NCBI GenBank assembly: GCA_903883985.1
Contig: CAISDD010000177.1
Location: 1 to 9,866 of the forward strand
Source: an uncultured Pseudomonadota bacterium
GTDB lineage: Bacteria; Pseudomonadota; Gammaproteobacteria; Burkholderiales; Thiobacillaceae
DNA length: 9,866 bases
Direction of reading: 5' to 3'
Positions within the stretch are counted from its first letter, which is position 1, and the number at the start of each line of letters is the position of its first letter. A program made the position numbers and the translations under genes. The notes under the pieces were generated by a model. That model did no database searches, was not told the DNA's origin, and was given only the letters and a program-made list of their open reading frames with translations. This document shows positions 8,361 through 9,866 of this stretch, piece by piece.

Positions 8361-9119
8361 ATGTTGCTTCGCGTTGTCCTGTTCGCCGTACTCTGTCTTG
8401 CCTGCGCCGCGCGAGCCGGCATTGTCGACCTTCTGCCACGCGTCAAGGCCTCCGTGGTGGGAGTGGGCACCCAGCATCCTTTGCGCAGCCCGCGCATAGG
8501 TTTGAGCGGCACCGGTTTCGTCGTCGCGGATGGACTTCATGTCATCACCAACGCGCACGTCCCCCCCGCCCTGCTGGAGACGGAAAAAGGGGAGGCCCTG
8601 GCAGTGATCCTGCGCGGCCGTGACGGCATCGAGGTTCGCCGCGCCGAAAAGGTGGCCAGCGATCCGGAGCACGACCTCGTGCTGCTCAAGATCGCGGGCA
8701 CTCCCCTGCCGGCGCTGAAGTTGGGCGACTCCAGCCGGGCGAGGGAAGGGCAACAATTCTATTTCACCGGCTATCCGATCGGCGCGGTGCTGGGCCTGTA
8801 TCCCGCCACCAGCCATGCCGGCCTCTCCGCCATCGCCCCCATCTACAACCGGGTGGCCTCGGTGCACAGTCTGACCCCGCGGCTCATCCGCCAGGCGGAT
8901 GACCCGTTTCTCATCTTCCAGCTCGACGCCACCGCCTACCCAGGAAACAGCGGCAGTCCGGTGTATGACCCGGACAGCGGTGAGGTCATGGCGGTCATCA
9001 ACTCCGTCTATGTCAAGGGCAGCAAGGAAAGTGCCCTCAAGGACCCCAGCGGCATCGCCTATGCGATTCCGGTGAACTACGTGCGCGCGCTGCTGGAAAG
9101 CGTTGGGCTCACCCCCTGA
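8361..9119 (+). CDS. Secreted trypsin-like serine protease (S1C/DegP-like fold, no PDZ)
   Basis: Exported chymotrypsin-fold protease. Numbering from the ATG at 8361 gives 252 residues with a signal peptide MLLRVVLFAVLCLACAARA ending near residue 19. The triad is visible: His66 in ITNAHV, Asp105 in DPEHDLVLLKI and Ser197 in GNSGSPV. The SGTGFVV strand precedes the His motif, as in HtrA proteins, but the protein ends shortly after the protease domain and has no PDZ domain, unlike DegP/DegQ. I chose 8361 because GGAGGG lies 7 nt upstream and the signal peptide begins there. The frame is open back to ATG at 8301 and 8328. The stop overlaps the ygfX-like start (TGATG), so the two are coupled. The likely place of action is the periplasm; the substrate is unknown. 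Confidence 0.9.
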   Translation: MLLRVVLFAVLCLACAARAGIVDLLPRVKASVVGVGTQHPLRSPRIGLSGTGFVVADGLHVITNAHVPPALLETEKGEALAVILRGRDGIEVRRAEKVASDPEHDLVLLKIAGTPLPALKLGDSSRAREGQQFYFTGYPIGAVLGLYPATSHAGLSAIAPIYNRVASVHSLTPRLIRQADDPFLIFQLDATAYPGNSGSPVYDPDSGEVMAVINSVYVKGSKESALKDPSGIAYAIPVNYVRALLESVGLTP

Positions 9120-9547
9120 TGTTTCCCCTCCCCCTGGTGATCGAGACCCGTGCCTCGGCGCTGGCCAGGGGAGTATTGCTGGCCATCCATCTGGCCGCAG
9201 CCTTCGCCCTGTTCCTGGCACGGTTGCCGACTCCGCTGCAACTGGCGGGCCTGGCTTTGCTGGGAGCGAGCCTCTGGCGCACCCGTACCCCCCCCGCAAC
9301 GCAGCGCCTGCGCGCCAGGGCCGATGGGCGGATGGAAATCTGGGTCGATGCCACCTGGAAATCGTTGCCGATCCAGTCAGCCAGCGTGGCTCTGCCTGGC
9401 CTCATCGTATTGCGCTGGCGCGAAGGCAGGCGAAGTCACAGCCTGATGCTGCCTGCGGATGCCCTGTCCGGCGAGGAACACCGGCGCTTGCGCGTGTGGC
9501 TGCGCTGGAAATGCGTGGTGGCGGTGACGGGCGGCGGGCTCCAGTAA
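9119..9547 (+). CDS. YgfX-family inner-membrane protein
   Basis: A 142-residue protein with two close hydrophobic helices (about 15-33 and 38-53) joined by a short turn (ARLPTPLQ), followed by a soluble beta-rich part. The layout and details (two N-terminal helices, a basic stretch, ADGRMEIWVDATW, LIVLRWREGRRSHSLMLPADALS, then RLRVWLRW) fit YgfX/CptA of E. coli (~135 residues). That protein was reported as a membrane-bound inhibitor of FtsZ/MreB paired with SdhE (YgfY/CptB), but its toxin role is disputed. No sdhE is in this window; here it is translationally coupled to a secreted protease gene (1-nt overlap, poor own RBS). The assignment rests on pattern recognition by eye and is fairly, not fully, secure. 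Confidence 0.75.
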   Translation: MFPLPLVIETRASALARGVLLAIHLAAAFALFLARLPTPLQLAGLALLGASLWRTRTPPATQRLRARADGRMEIWVDATWKSLPIQSASVALPGLIVLRWREGRRSHSLMLPADALSGEEHRRLRVWLRWKCVVAVTGGGLQ

Positions 9548-9596
9548 ATGATATGAAAACCAACGCCCGTTTTGCCCAGTATCCTCGGCCATCGAG

Positions 9597-9640
9597 CCGT
9601 GGTCAATCACGGAAAGGAAGCTTGGGGCTCTGAAAACCCC
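9597..9640 (+). other. Two small hairpins downstream of the ygfX-like gene
   Basis: CCGTG-GTCAAT-CACGG (9597-9612) is a perfect 5-bp stem with a 6-nt loop. About 10 nt later TGGGG ... CCCCA can form a second 5-bp stem. Neither is followed by a T-run, so they are not standard intrinsic terminators. They may protect the 3' end of the protease-ygfX message. Position within the non-coding interval 9548-9758 is the main support. Confidence 0.3.
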
Positions 9641-9659
9641 ATGCCGAAGTCCTCTGGAT

Positions 9660-9714
9660 CGCGCCTGAGGCTGTGGGAAAAAATTTTGCTGTCGCTTGCA
9701 TGGTCTCAGGCGCG
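9660..9714. repeat. 10-bp perfect inverted repeat in the convergent intergenic region
   Basis: CGCGCCTGAG (9660-9669) and CTCAGGCGCG (9705-9714) are exact inverted copies, and pairing can extend inward by G-T, C-G and T-G. The ~30-nt interior contains AAAAAATTTT. No T-run lies outside either arm. The right arm sits in the loop of another possible stem (9694-9735), so the two foldings compete. Confidence 0.5.
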
Positions 9715-9735
9715 CGTTCCTCCATGCGGGCAAGC
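9678..9735 (-). terminator. Candidate intrinsic terminator for the minus-strand gene at the right edge
   Basis: On the minus strand GCTTG plus CATGG (9735 down to 9722) can pair with CCATGCAAGC (9703 down to 9694), leaving a 4-nt bulge and an 18-nt loop. Ten bases later comes a run of six T (9683-9678). It lies 24 nt past the stop of the partial gene at 9759. The bulge and the distance to the T-run make it a weak candidate. Confidence 0.3.
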
Positions 9736-9758
9736 GTGCTCGTCGGTCTTAGCCCCGG

Positions 9759-9866
9759 TCACCAGGCAATCCGCTGATCGAACTCGTAGTCCGGTGCCGG
9801 TTGAAACTGAGGATCGAACTGGCCGGGTTCGGCGCCCGGCATCTCCCACAGGGGCGGTCCGCGTGC
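9759..9866 (-). CDS. C-terminus of an unidentified protein, 5' part beyond the window
   Basis: An open minus-strand frame enters at 9866 and ends at TGA (9761-9759), giving 35 residues. These include PLWEMPGAEPGQFDPQF, then PAPDYEFDQRIAW at the very end. The acidic, proline- and aromatic-rich tail does not resemble chance translation of GC-rich DNA. I do not recognise the family. The gene converges on ygfX, with the hairpin-rich interval 9548-9758 between them. Because only the last ~100 bp are present, the reading frame itself is a moderate-confidence call. Confidence 0.5.
   Translation of the reverse strand, partial: ARGPPLWEMPGAEPGQFDPQFQPAPDYEFDQRIAW

Noticed and set aside
8274..9299. 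Minus-strand open frame of 341 codons opposite the protease and ygfX-like genes
   Set aside because: The opposite strand carries a signal peptide, catalytic triad and good RBS. This frame has none and would overlap the tviB start.
9556..9633. Plus-strand 26-codon frame after the ygfX-like gene
   Set aside because: It is short, with no clear RBS, a composition rich in R, S and G, and overlap with a small hairpin; no support beyond being open.

Overview
This is a GC-rich window of bacterial chromosome. Gene content (PriA, a YgfX-family membrane protein, a PBP4-type DacB, TviB/TviC sugar-nucleotide enzymes, HepT/MntA) and dispersed palindromic repeats suggest a beta- or gammaproteobacterium. 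A betaproteobacterium seems more likely to me, but nothing here proves it, because no rRNA or tRNA is present.

Minus strand, read from 8277 down to 172. The first block is packed: tviB (UDP-HexNAc 6-dehydrogenase), 4-nt gap, mntA (nucleotidyltransferase antitoxin), 16-nt overlap, hepT (HEPN toxin), ATGA overlap, tviC/wbpP (UDP-HexNAc 4-epimerase), 14-nt overlap, dacB (periplasmic PBP4-type DD-peptidase). TviB and TviC together would convert UDP-GlcNAc to UDP-GalNAcA, a precursor for surface polysaccharide. A complete toxin-antitoxin pair sits between them. The first ~26 codons of the dacB ORF consist largely of two small palindromic repeat elements, so the repeats supply part of the signal peptide. 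An AT-rich gap of 317 bp (3371-3687) follows, then priA (replication restart helicase) and a nitrilase-family amidase gene (nit). The gap holds several DnaA-box-like 9-mers and a plus-strand 38-codon ORF with a very strong Shine-Dalgarno sequence.

Plus strand, 8361-9547. A secreted trypsin-like serine protease gene and a ygfX-like membrane protein gene overlap by one base (TGATG). They diverge from tviB across an 83-bp promoter region that contains an imperfect palindrome.

Right edge. Positions 9548-9758 are non-coding with several inverted repeats. The last 108 bp encode, on the minus strand, the C-terminus of an unidentified protein that runs off the window. Left edge. Positions 1-171 carry no gene, only a 62-bp palindromic repeat.

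The most interesting points are the TA module wired into the sugar-nucleotide operon, the repeat-derived N-terminus of DacB, and the DnaA-box/small-ORF region upstream of priA. I did not find a clearly new multi-gene system.
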